A stretch of DNA of 40,230 nucleotides from Nitrosomonadales bacterium (GTDB lineage Bacteria > Pseudomonadota > Gammaproteobacteria > Burkholderiales > Gallionellaceae), in NCBI GenBank assembly GCA_016234685.1, contig JACRAT010000022.1:1-40230 (forward strand), read 5' to 3'. Numbering within the stretch: position 1 is the stretch's first letter; each line of letters begins with the position of its first letter. Both the position numbers and the translations under genes were made by a program. The notes beneath the pieces are model-generated. The model was not told where the DNA came from, made no database searches, and saw only the letters and a list, made by a program, of their open reading frames with translations. Shown in pieces: positions 28,826 through 38,207 of this stretch.

Positions 28826-29002
28826 TCAAGGTTTGTCAGGGTTGGCGGGCTGGAGGATCGCACTGCCGACTTGTTCGGGCGTCAGCTCGTGATGGGCAGA
28901 ATCGCTGAAAAACACCCACCACAAGACCAGCAGCACCAGTAGCTTGATGACGACGGCTATGGCCAGCTTGCGCGCCAGCGGGTGAGTGAAGATCGGCTTC
29001 AT
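28826..29002 (-). CDS. cydP: Putative cytochrome bd small subunit CydP
   Basis: A 58-residue single-helix protein: MKPIFTHPLARKLAIAVVIK, then LLVLLVLWWVFFSDSAHHEL and a hydrophilic tail. The THPLARKLAxxxxIK...FFSD pattern fits the small subunit called CydP found before cydAB in beta- and gammaproteobacteria. GGAGGACAG precedes the ATG. It is the first gene of the cluster, only about 18 bases from the predicted sigma54 transcription start. Confidence 0.82.
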   Translation of the reverse strand: MKPIFTHPLARKLAIAVVIKLLVLLVLWWVFFSDSAHHELTPEQVGSAILQPANPDKP

Positions 29003-29007
29003 CTGTC

Positions 29008-29061
29008 CTCCAGATTTTTGCGGGAGCTATCGCAACATGCGTGCCAACTCGCCATCTGGAG
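29008..29061. repeat. Inverted repeat flanking the sigma54 promoter
   Basis: CTCCAGAT (29008-29015) and ATCTGGAG (29054-29061) are perfect complements separated by 38 bases and bracket the -24/-12 element. They share the CTG/CAG character of the upstream motif. They may be a regulator operator or chance. Confidence 0.35.
29032..29046 (-). promoter_or_regulatory. Sigma54 (-24/-12) promoter of the cyd-sqr cluster
   Basis: The minus strand reads TGGCACGCATGTTGC, a complete match to the sigma54 consensus TGGCACG-N4-TTGC. It lies 29 bases upstream of the cydP ATG, which puts the predicted start near 29020. It is directly opposite a divergently encoded sigma54 activator. Confidence 0.85.
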
Positions 29062-29075
29062 CGTATTTTTGTTTT

Positions 29076-29088
29076 TAAATATTTGACT
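29076..29088 (-). promoter_or_regulatory. IHF-like site in an AT-rich spacer
   Basis: The minus strand reads AGTCAAATATTTA, one mismatch from the IHF consensus WATCAA-N4-TTR, within the AT-rich stretch 29065-29100. Its place between the enhancer-like repeats and the -24 element is where IHF bends DNA in sigma54 promoters. Confidence 0.5.
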
Positions 29089-29111
29089 TTGAATAGATAA
29101 AACTAAGGCGC

Positions 29112-29167
29112 GAGCAAGTCTGGTCAGAGAAGTTTACTTATAAAAGCCGAGCAAATCTGTCAGATAA
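29112..29167. promoter_or_regulatory. Duplicated palindromic enhancer-like (UAS) motif
   Basis: Two near-identical copies occur: GAGCAAGTCTGGTCAGAGAA (29112-29131) and GAGCAAATCTGTCAGATAA (29149-29167). Each is centred on the inverted repeat TCTG-n-CAGA. A third TCTGTCAG lies at 29198-29205. The two full copies are about 66-121 bases upstream of the -24 element of cydP, the typical place for binding of a sigma54 activator. The second also covers the -35 region of the activator gene. Confidence 0.6.
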
Positions 29168-29172
29168 TTTGC

Positions 29173-29178
29173 TAGAAT
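29173..29178 (+). promoter_or_regulatory. Putative -10 box of the sigma54 activator gene
   Basis: TAGAAT in the context GCTAGAATCCGC, 39 bases before the ATG at 29217. No -35 is visible. The second enhancer-like repeat overlaps that position, consistent with autoregulation. Confidence 0.4.
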
Positions 29179-29216
29179 CCGCTTTCTATCTGCCATTTCT
29201 GTCAGGGGACTATTCT

Positions 29217-30530
29217 ATGAGTGCCACCGCTGTCGCCCAGTTATTGTCGTATCTGGATACCTTGCCCGAGCCGCGCATCGTGCTTGATCGTGACTATGTG
29301 ATCGTCGGCGCGAACCGCGCTTATCTGAATCGATACGATCAGGCCTTGCCGGTGCAAGGGCGGCACTGTTACGAGGTGTCGCACCATTACCGTCGTCCGT
29401 GCGACGAAGAGGGAGAATCCTGCCCGCTCAAAAGTTGCTTGCAGGCCGGGCAGGCGCAGCGCGTGCTGCATGTGCACCACACTTCGCGTGGCGACGAGCA
29501 TGTCGATGTGGAGCTGACGCCGATCCGTAACGAGACTGGTGAGATCGAGTATTTCATCGAAATGATCCACACCGTGCGCGGAGCCAGCACTGGGCCGGAG
29601 GGCGGCGCGCTGGTCGGGCGTTCGCCTGCCTTCAATCGCATGTTGGAGCAGGTGTCGCGTGTCGCACCTTCTCAAGCGGTTGTGCTGCTGCTGGGAGAGT
29701 CCGGCACGGGCAAGGAGTTGATCGCCCAAGCTGTACATGAGGCCAGCAAGCGTGCGGGGGGGCCGTTCGTGGCGGTGGATTGCTCCGGTCTGCCGGAAAG
29801 TCTGTTCGAGAGCGAGCTGTTCGGCTATGAAAAGGGCGCGTTCACCGGGGCCAACCAGCGCAAACAGGGGCTGGTCGAGGCCGCCAATGGCGGCACTTTG
29901 TTTTTGGATGAGGTGGGCGAGATTCCGCTGGGCTTGCAGGTCAAGCTGCTGCGTCTGCTGGAGACCGGGACGTACCGCCGCGTCGGCGGCATCGAGCCGC
30001 TGCGCGCCAACTTTCGACTGGTCGCCGCCACCCACCGTGATCTGAAGAAGATGGTGGCGGAAGAGAAGTTCCGCCGCGACCTGTATTACCGCATCAGTAC
30101 CTTCCCCATCCATCTGCCCGCGTTGCGCGAGCGCATGGAAGATCTGCCGCTGCTGATGGATGCGCTGCTCAAGCGAGTCAGCCCGGACCGGATGTTGTCC
30201 ATCCATCCGGCTACGCCGATCTGTCTTTCCAGCTACGATTTTCCCGGCAACATCCGCGAACTGCGCAACCTGATCGAGCGCGCTAGCTTGCTGGCTGATG
30301 GTAACGTGCTGCTGCCGGAGCATTTTCCTGATCCCTGTGATGCTGCTGTGGCGGCAATGCCGGAAGGGCAGGGATTCAGCGAGCTGATGTCACTGGATGA
30401 GTTGGAGCGGCGCTATCTGGAGTGGCTGCTGCATCACGCCGGGCTGAGTCGGCGCGAGTTGGCGGATCGGCTTCAGGTGAGCGAACGTACCTTGTTCCGC
30501 AAGCTGGAACGCTGCCGGAACGAACGCTAG
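29217..30530 (+). CDS. Sigma54-dependent activator with cysteine-rich PAS-like domain
   Basis: A 437-residue protein in three parts. Residues 1-120 are a PAS-like sensor with the cluster C51, H56/H57, C62, C69, C74 and H85/H87/H88 ([20 protein letters not shown], then CPLKSC), a pattern suited to binding metal, Fe-S or haem, or to thiol redox sensing. Residues 133-365 are an AAA+ domain with Walker A GESGTGKE (160-167), the sigma54-contacting GAFTGA loop (208-213), Walker B LFLDEV and the R-finger region. The end is a Fis-type helix-turn-helix ([21 protein letters not shown]). The ATG at 29217 has AGGGGA upstream. It is divergent from the cydP-sqr cluster, whose promoter is sigma54-type, so it is its likely activator. 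Confidence 0.93.
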   Translation: MSATAVAQLLSYLDTLPEPRIVLDRDYVIVGANRAYLNRYDQALPVQGRHCYEVSHHYRRPCDEEGESCPLKSCLQAGQAQRVLHVHHTSRGDEHVDVELTPIRNETGEIEYFIEMIHTVRGASTGPEGGALVGRSPAFNRMLEQVSRVAPSQAVVLLLGESGTGKELIAQAVHEASKRAGGPFVAVDCSGLPESLFESELFGYEKGAFTGANQRKQGLVEAANGGTLFLDEVGEIPLGLQVKLLRLLETGTYRRVGGIEPLRANFRLVAATHRDLKKMVAEEKFRRDLYYRISTFPIHLPALRERMEDLPLLMDALLKRVSPDRMLSIHPATPICLSSYDFPGNIRELRNLIERASLLADGNVLLPEHFPDPCDAAVAAMPEGQGFSELMSLDELERRYLEWLLHHAGLSRRELADRLQVSERTLFRKLERCRNER

Positions 30531-30543
30531 CATAAGTGCCCAA

Positions 30544-30560
30544 GCGCTACCGGCTAGCGC
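30544..30560. repeat. Small hairpin between activator gene and rep
   Basis: GCGCTA/TAGCGC (30544-30549 and 30555-30560) with a 5-base loop, 14 bases after the activator stop. There is no T-tract, so it is only a weak terminator candidate. TATGAT at 30572-30577 may be a -10 for rep. Confidence 0.3.
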
Positions 30561-30635
30561 CTCATGGGATGTATGATTGCCGCCCTTGATTTTACCGAGT
30601 GTACCGACTGACAGCGGGGCGCTCATCACTCGAAT

Positions 30636-32630
<1,995 letters not shown>

Positions 32631-32694
32631 GGGGCGTTTCATGCTGAGTAGACACGGTGGGGTTCGATGCCGACGGAAGAGGGAGCAGGGCCAC

Positions 32695-32738
32695 CGGGGG
32701 GGCGTCGTTTTGATCGGCTTACAAATGAAGCCCCCCCG
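32695..32738. repeat. G7/C7 hairpin downstream of rep
   Basis: CGGGGGGGC (32695-32703) and GCCCCCCCG (32730-32738) are perfect complements around a 26-base loop. This 177-base gap between rep and the vapB-like gene otherwise holds nothing I can identify. It may be the end of a mobile element or a terminator without a T-tract. Confidence 0.5.
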
Positions 32739-32807
32739 ACGTTTCCGAGGGATTGTTACTACCCGCATACAGAAGCGAGTTAAGTTGAAGAATCATCTAA
32801 CCTCACC

Positions 32808-33056
32808 ATGTCTTTATTGATTACCGACCCCAAAGCCGAGCAACTTGCACAGGAGCTCGCACAAAGAATCGGCGGCAGCGTCCCCGATGCGGTTGTGCGC
32901 GCCCTTGAAGCGCGATTGGCTAGCCTGAAAACACCGAGCGTAACTGCCGTCGATACCATCTTGAAAATCGCAGCTCGCTGCAAAGCGCTCCCCGACCTTG
33001 ATCCGCGCAGCGCGGACGAAATTCTCGGTTACGACAAAGCCGGTCTGACACAGTGA
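32808..33056 (+). CDS. VapB/PSK-type antitoxin (orphan)
   Basis: An 82-residue protein starting MSLLITDPKAEQLAQELAQR, then IGGSVPDAVVRALEARLA. This is the N-terminal pattern of the Rv0623/PSK-operon VapB antitoxins (LxIxDPxxxxLAxxLAxxxG-S...AV..AL). Its last bases overlap the GTG start of a vapC-like frame (33053), which ends after a few recognisable residues. The antitoxin therefore appears to have lost its toxin. Confidence 0.8.
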   Translation: MSLLITDPKAEQLAQELAQRIGGSVPDAVVRALEARLASLKTPSVTAVDTILKIAARCKALPDLDPRSADEILGYDKAGLTQ

Positions 33057-33073
33057 AAATGGTTGTAGACTCC
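33053..33073 (+). pseudogene. Decapitated vapC toxin remnant
   Basis: The frame from GTG at 33053 reads MKMVVDS, the exact beginning of VapC PIN toxins (first catalytic Asp in VVDSSA). It then continues as unrelated sequence (RMELKIGRSQ) and stops at 33151. No PIN domain follows. The junction near 33074 is the left border of the inserted unknown gene. Confidence 0.6.
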
Positions 33074-33099
33074 AGAATGGAGCTTAAAATAGGGCGCTC

Positions 33100-34618
33100 T
33101 CAGAAGGCTAAATGCTTGCCACAATGGCCAACGATGATCTTTTTCTCGTGAGCCAGCCATTCAAAATGCACACGCAGAGTTTCGGCTAGACTGTCTTTGA
33201 CACCGTGCTTCAAGTGCTTCTCCATCAGGAATTCACGCCCACGGTAGCAAAAGGTGCGTCGACGCTTGCCCTCGTTGCTCAAAGCATCAGACTCGTTGGC
33301 CGCATATGTGTTTTGCCCAAACACGGCTTTTGCCTGTTGATCACTCTTGCCGTCCGCAAGCTGCTGCCAATATTCGGTTGCGAGCTTTTGCAGCAGATCG
33401 AATGCCTTCTCCCCCTGCCGGAACCCGCCGCGATCAGACTCTTTCGCTGAAGTTTTGGCAGTTTCCAGAAAAATAATCCGATCTGAATAAAGCGTAGTGA
33501 TTAGATCCACGGTCTGTGGCAGACTGGGACTTCTTTTGAGAACAGCAGCTATGGCGTCGCGCAAGGGCGCCAGAATCTCAGCAACGTCATCACCGCTGCC
33601 TTCGCTTGATTGCACGCCGTTCAACGCATGTTTGAGGTTAGCGATATTCGCCTCAAGCGCCCGAATCTCTTGTTCCTTTGCTTCATAATTGGAGCGAAGG
33701 TGAGCGAGGTCACTGTCCTTAGACTGTAGTTCATTATCGGCCGACTCCAGCAAAGCGACGTATTCCGTCAGCTCATCTGATTGATCGCTAGATTTGGCTC
33801 GTTCGATCATGTGAGACAACTGGGCACGAAGTGCAGCCTGCCCCACTTTCTCTGGTGAAATATGCCGCCATGAAAATGGCAAATTAGTGCGATGCGTTAT
33901 CGTGGATAACACCTCGGACTCAATTGATAGACCTCTGTCTAGAAGATCGGCAATCTCGTCAGAGCGCAACAACACCGTTTCGTAAAAGGGCCCACGATCG
34001 CCTTGTCGGCTAGGAAACACAATGTTGATTGCCCCGCCAAAAGCCATGAAGCGGCGCCCAACAAGCTCTTCAATCGCAAACGTGTCGTCTTCTGCCGACA
34101 CGCAAACAACGTCGGCCAACCCCACCAATATTGACCGTAAGCGCTCAGGAGTGACCGGGTATTCTTGATCACGATTGGTACTCAGTATCACTATCGGATA
34201 GCTCCGCTCGTCTCGCTCTACTTCACGCAGAAAAGCTGATGCACTTTCCTGCGTCAGTTGTTTGACCTTCAAGCCAGGTGTTTGCCCAAGGGGGTTGCAT
34301 GACTGGATGAGTTGTTCGACCAACTTCGGACGAGTCACCTTAATCGAGGCAGTAACCCGTGCGCTGATCTCGTCGGTCCTCAGCAGCAAAGAGCACTCAA
34401 TGGGCTTCCCCTTGGCTTCTTGATATAGACCAATTTCGGTGATCCAGCGCCTACCTGAGATTTTTTCGTCGCGGTGGCTAAGCTGCGCACAGAACCAAAG
34501 AGGATAGGCTCTTTCTTTGTCGCTAGACCAAGTGGAGCGCGAGGTCAATGTACTGCCATCTTTGAGTTTCAGCTCTCGGATGCCCTCGGCAAGACGAGCG
34601 GCATCGATATAACTTCTT
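33100..34618 (-). pseudogene. Uncharacterised coiled-coil protein gene, 3' part, split by an IS
   Basis: An open minus-strand frame of 482 codons from a TTG at 34548 (505 if read from the IS edge). It continues in frame, after removal of the IS and one target copy, into 35701-35800, giving a 537-residue protein. Visible parts are an N-terminal region with YPIVILSTNRDQEYPVTPER and VGLADVVCVSAEDD, then GRRFMAFGGAINIVFPSRQG. A coiled coil follows (DELTEYVALLESADNELQ to about ALEANIANLKHALNG). A helical region leads to the C-terminal REFLMEKHLKHGVKDSLAET and IIVGHCGKHLAF, which could be a small effector-like domain. I do not recognise the family. Base composition is more AT-rich than its neighbours, suggesting transfer. 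Without the IS it would look intact. Confidence 0.75.
34611..34618. repeat. Target-site duplication, left copy (AACTTCTT)
   Basis: The 8 bases next to the left IS end are repeated exactly at 35701-35708 next to the right end. Confidence 0.93.
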
Positions 34619-35700
34619 GGCTCTAGTATCGAACGGTAGTGACAGGCTCACGCCCTGAGCTACTTGGTGTCGCATACTGGTTTCGTGGCGCGTGGGCGCG
34701 GATACCAGGAGGCGGAAATGAGACAGCGGGAATTGGATGCATTGATGAAGGGGTTGGAGAAGTTGACTCGAACGCAGCGACAACGGCTGGTAGCGGAACT
34801 GTCGGTCGGTGAGCGCAAAGCGGCATCGGTCGAGGTGATCGAGAGGAGCTTGGGTGATACGCCGTGCTGCCCTCATTGCGCCGCTGAACGCGTGGTCAAG
34901 AACGGTTCGGCTGACGGCCTTCAGCGGTACAAATGTCGGGCCTGCCGCCGGACGTTCAACGCGCTGACCGGCTCTCCGTTGGCGGGTTTGCATATGCGTG
35001 GCAAATGGCTTGACCAAGCGGCCGTCCTGCGTGACGGGCTGTCGCTGACCCAGGCTATGGAGCGGCTCAACGTCTCCCGCCCGACAGCGTTTCGATGGCG
35101 TCACCGGTTTCTCGCGCTGCCAAAGGGCGTTCGGGCCCAAGCGCTTATCGGCATCGCGGAAGGTGATGAAACTTTCTTCCTGCGCTCCAGCAAGGGCCAG
35201 CGGCATGGGATGAATCGGGCTCCGCGCAAGCGGGGCGGCAAGGCCGAGAAGCGCGGCCTGTCCAGTGAGCAGGTGCCGGTGCTGGTTGCCCGCGACCGCT
35301 CCGGCAGTACCGCCGACTTCATCCTGGATGCTGATGACTCCGACCATATTGTCGCCGCCCTCACGCCGATCCTGGCCAAGGACGCGATTTTCTGTTCGGA
35401 CGGCAGCAAGGCCATGGCGGCAGCGGCCAGGAAGATGAAAATTGCCCATCGCCCCGTCAATCTGTCCGCTGGCATTCGTGTCATTGCCGGCGTCTATCAC
35501 GTCCAGAATGTGAATGCCTACGACAGCCGCCTCAAGGACTGGCTGCGTCGATTCAAGGGCGTAGCCACGCAATATCTTGATAGCTACCTCGGCTGGTATC
35601 GAGCCATCGACCGGACACCCGGTGGATCGCTTAATCCCGCGTCCTTGCTGGCGATGGCGGTTAGGGTATGAGAGCATCATCAGATTTCGATACTAGAGCC
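34619..35700 (+). mobile_element. Complete IS1595-family insertion sequence (1082 bp)
   Basis: Perfect 15-bp terminal inverted repeats, GGCTCTAGTATCGAA (34619-34633) and its complement (35686-35700), enclose one transposase gene. An 8-bp direct repeat AACTTCTT lies on both sides, the duplication length known for IS1595. The intact ends, duplication and transposase point to a recent insertion. It interrupts the 537-codon gene at codon 33. Confidence 0.95.
34718..35671 (+). CDS. IS1595-family transposase
   Basis: A 317-residue protein starting MRQRELDALMKGLEKLTRTQ. It has an N-terminal zinc ribbon (C51-x-x-C54 and C73-x-x-C76), a helix-turn-helix (SLTQAMERLNVSRPTAFRWR) and an ISXO2-like DDE domain. 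That domain has GIAEGDETFF, IFCSDGSKAM and HVQNVNAYDSRLKDWLRRF, ending YLDSYLGWYR. AGGAGG stands 5 bases before the ATG at 34718; an open extension to 34664 lies between this site and the inverted repeat. It appears complete and active. Confidence 0.94.
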   Translation: MRQRELDALMKGLEKLTRTQRQRLVAELSVGERKAASVEVIERSLGDTPCCPHCAAERVVKNGSADGLQRYKCRACRRTFNALTGSPLAGLHMRGKWLDQAAVLRDGLSLTQAMERLNVSRPTAFRWRHRFLALPKGVRAQALIGIAEGDETFFLRSSKGQRHGMNRAPRKRGGKAEKRGLSSEQVPVLVARDRSGSTADFILDADDSDHIVAALTPILAKDAIFCSDGSKAMAAAARKMKIAHRPVNLSAGIRVIAGVYHVQNVNAYDSRLKDWLRRFKGVATQYLDSYLGWYRAIDRTPGGSLNPASLLAMAVRV

Positions 35701-35708
35701 AACTTCTT
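35701..35708. repeat. Target-site duplication, right copy (AACTTCTT)
   Basis: Exact copy of 34611-34618 on the other side of the IS. Confidence 0.93.
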
Positions 35709-35800
35709 GCTCGCTGCCCCACCCATTTGGCCACAAACTGAACGATCTGGTCTGCCCCCTGTGCCGGTTCAAACTTGAAATTATTGACGTACACGAGCAT
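35701..35800 (-). pseudogene. Uncharacterised coiled-coil protein gene, 5' part
   Basis: The minus strand from ATG at 35800 encodes MLVYVNNFKFEPAQGADQIV and then QFVAKWVGQRARS (33 codons plus one base). Joining this to 34610 after deletion of the IS keeps the frame exactly (ARS-YIDAARLAEGIRELKLKD and on). AGGGAG lies about 10 bases before the ATG. This is strong evidence that the two parts were one gene. Confidence 0.8.
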
Positions 35801-35805
35801 GAATT

Positions 35806-35842
35806 ATTACTCCCTAGTAATCCCCGTTTAAGTAACACGGGG
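35806..35842. promoter_or_regulatory. Two hairpins around the ribosome-binding site of the split gene
   Basis: ATTACT/AGTAAT (35806-35811 and 35816-35821) places the minus-strand AGGGAG in its loop. CCCCGT/ACGGGG (35822-35827 and 35837-35842) follows directly. The pair could be an operator or could control translation. The rest of 35843-36158 holds no gene I can support. Confidence 0.4.
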
Positions 35843-36158
35843 AGCTATAGACCGGATGCCGCAGCAGCGAAGCCGTTTACACAAAATCCGGGACACCCTC
35901 GTATTGTGAAGGTTTTTAGCAAGAGCACCGATTATTTGTTTCATGTCATCACGCGCCTCGATACTGTCTCTTGGTATGGTTCGACTGGTCAATGCACGCC
36001 AACAAAGGCGCGAAGTGAAATCTCGTAGTTACATTTGCGTCAGCCAATCTACATTGTTCAGAAAGTCTAGGGGAGACAGAGGAATCTGAGCCTGTTTGCC
36101 CAACATCGAGCCGCATTCTCTCCCACGCAATTCCGTTTAGCAATCGAGCCTTTCCCCG

Positions 36159-36164
36159 TACAAT
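36159..36164 (+). promoter_or_regulatory. Putative -10 box of uvrB
   Basis: TACAAT ends 6 bases before the uvrB ATG (36171), so transcription would begin at or next to the start codon. TTTAGC 17 bases upstream is a weak -35. Confidence 0.45.
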
Positions 36165-36170
36165 GCCCGC

Positions 36171-38195
36171 ATGAAAATCGTCACTTTCCCCGATAGCCCC
36201 TACCGCCTCCATCAACCCTTTGAGCCTGCGGGCGATCAGCCCACGGCGATCGCGCAGTTGGTCGAGGGTATCGAAGACGGTCTGGCGTATCAGACGCTGC
36301 TTGGGGTGACCGGCTCCGGCAAGACTTACACCATGGCGAACGTGATCGCGCGCACTGGGCGGCCGGCCATCGTGATGGCTCCGAACAAGACGCTGGCGGC
36401 GCAGTTGTATTCGGAGATGCGCGAGTTCTTCCCCGAGAACGCGGTCGAGTATTTCGTCTCCTACTATGATTATTACCAGCCCGAGGCCTATGTGCCGTCG
36501 CGCGACATGTTCATCGAGAAGGATTCGTCGATCAATGAGCAGATCGAGCAGATGCGCCTGTCGGCGACCAAGTCGATGCTGGAGCGGCAGGATTGCATCA
36601 TCGTCGCCACGGTGTCGTCCATCTACGGTATCGGCGATCCGGTGGATTATCACGGCATGATCCTGCACCTGCGCGAGGGCGAGAAGACGCCGCAGCGCGA
36701 CGTGATCCAGCGGCTGGTGGCGATGCAGTATGACCGCAACGATGTGGATTTTGCGCGCGGCAATTTCCGCGTGCGCGGCGATGTGATCGACATCTATCCG
36801 GCGGAAAGCAGCGAACATGCGCTGCGTCTGTCGATGTTCGACGACGAGGTGGAAAGCATGTCGCTGTTCGACCCGCTCACCGGCCACATCCTCACCCGCG
36901 TGCCGCGCTACACCGTCTATCCGTCCAGCCATTACGTCACGCCGCGCGAGACGACCCTGCGTGCCATCGAGACCATCAAGCTGGAGCTGGCCGAGCGCAT
37001 CGCCTTCTTTGTGAAAGAGGGCAAGCTGGTGGAGGCTCAGCGCATCGAGCAGCGCACCCGCCATGACTTGGAGATGCTGGCCGAGATCGGCTTCACCAAG
37101 GGCATCGAGAACTACTCACGGCATCTTTCCGGGCGCGGCGCAGGCGAATCGCCGCCGACACTGATGGACTATCTGCCGCCCAACGCGTTGATGTTCCTCG
37201 ACGAGAGCCATGTGATGATCCCGCAGGTGGGCGGCATGTATAAGGGCGACCGGGCGCGCAAAGAGAATCTGGTCAACTACGGTTTCCGTCTGCCATCGGC
37301 GCTGGACAACCGTCCGCTGCGCTTCGACGAGTTCGAAAAGATCATGCGGCAGGCGATCTTCGTCTCCGCCACCCCCGCCGTCTACGAGGCCGAGCACACC
37401 GGCCAGGTGGTGGAGCAGGTGGTGCGTCCGACCGGGCTGGTCGATCCTATCATCGAAGTGCGCCCGGCCACTCATCAGGTAGACGACCTGATGAGCGAAG
37501 CCAATGAGCGCATCAAACAGGGCGAGCGGGTGCTGGTCACTACGCTGACCAAACGCATGTCGGAAGAGCTCACCGACTATTTCTCCGAGCACGGCATCAA
37601 GGTGCGCTACCTGCACTCGGACATCGAAACGGTGGAGCGAGTGGAGATCATCCGCGACTTGCGGCTGGGCATGTTCGACGTGCTGGTCGGCATCAACTTG
37701 CTACGAGAAGGGCTGGACATCCCCGAGGTGTCGCTGGTCGCCATCCTCGATGCGGACAAGGAAGGTTTCCTGCGTTCCGAGCGCTCGCTGATCCAGACCA
37801 TAGGCCGTGCCGCCCGCCATCTCAACGGCAAAGCCATTCTTTACGCTGACCGCATCACCGACTCCATGCGCCGCGCCATCGACGAGACCGACCGCCGCCG
37901 CACCAAGCAGCTCGCCCACAATGCCGCCCACGGCATCACGCCGGTGGGCGTGGTCAAGCGCATCAAGGACATCATCGACGGCGCTTACGACGTGGATGCC
38001 GAACGCAAATCGCTCAAGGCGGCACAGATCGAAGCCAAGTATCTGGCGATGAGCGAGAAGGATGTGTCCAAGGAGATCAAGCGGCTGGAGAAAGAGATGA
38101 TGGCCGCCGCCAAGAATCTAGAATTCGAAAAAGCTGCGGGGCTGCGCGACCAGTTGAAGAAACTGCGCGAGAGCGTGTTCGTGTCGCCGCTGTAA
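36171..38195 (+). CDS. uvrB: Excinuclease ABC subunit B
   Basis: A 674-residue protein starting [20 protein letters not shown]. Walker A is [14 protein letters not shown]. The beta-hairpin region is [20 protein letters not shown]. The DESH box is in [12 protein letters not shown]. The helicase motifs [20 protein letters not shown] and [16 protein letters not shown] are present. The C-terminal UVR motif ([20 protein letters not shown], then [11 protein letters not shown]) contacts UvrC. UvrB verifies damage in nucleotide excision repair. There is no ribosome-binding site before the ATG and the -10-like box is immediately upstream, so a leaderless message is possible. Confidence 0.97.
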   Translation: MKIVTFPDSPYRLHQPFEPAGDQPTAIAQLVEGIEDGLAYQTLLGVTGSGKTYTMANVIARTGRPAIVMAPNKTLAAQLYSEMREFFPENAVEYFVSYYDYYQPEAYVPSRDMFIEKDSSINEQIEQMRLSATKSMLERQDCIIVATVSSIYGIGDPVDYHGMILHLREGEKTPQRDVIQRLVAMQYDRNDVDFARGNFRVRGDVIDIYPAESSEHALRLSMFDDEVESMSLFDPLTGHILTRVPRYTVYPSSHYVTPRETTLRAIETIKLELAERIAFFVKEGKLVEAQRIEQRTRHDLEMLAEIGFTKGIENYSRHLSGRGAGESPPTLMDYLPPNALMFLDESHVMIPQVGGMYKGDRARKENLVNYGFRLPSALDNRPLRFDEFEKIMRQAIFVSATPAVYEAEHTGQVVEQVVRPTGLVDPIIEVRPATHQVDDLMSEANERIKQGERVLVTTLTKRMSEELTDYFSEHGIKVRYLHSDIETVERVEIIRDLRLGMFDVLVGINLLREGLDIPEVSLVAILDADKEGFLRSERSLIQTIGRAARHLNGKAILYADRITDSMRRAIDETDRRRTKQLAHNAAHGITPVGVVKRIKDIIDGAYDVDAERKSLKAAQIEAKYLAMSEKDVSKEIKRLEKEMMAAAKNLEFEKAAGLRDQLKKLRESVFVSPL

Positions 38196-38207
38196 AAGGA
38201 AACCGCC

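Noticed and set aside
29076..29100. FNR/ANR box (TTGAT-N4-ATCAA) in the cyd upstream region
   Set aside because: TTGAC-TTTG-AATAG matches only the left half and lacks the ATCAA half-site. The sigma54 elements explain the region better.
29169..29216. TTG at 29169 as the start of the sigma54 activator
   Set aside because: It overlaps the -10-like box, lacks a ribosome-binding site and adds residues unlike the family. ATG 29217 has AGGGGA upstream.
34548..34618. TTG at 34548 as a genuine start of the unknown coiled-coil gene
   Set aside because: The frame remains open up to the IS edge and continues exactly into 35701-35800 when the IS is removed, ending at an ATG with a ribosome-binding site.
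35949..37064. A 371-codon open minus-strand frame opposite the start of uvrB
   Set aside because: Most of it is antisense to uvrB, with shadow-like composition and no ribosome-binding site. Only its last third lies in the non-coding gap and shows no family.
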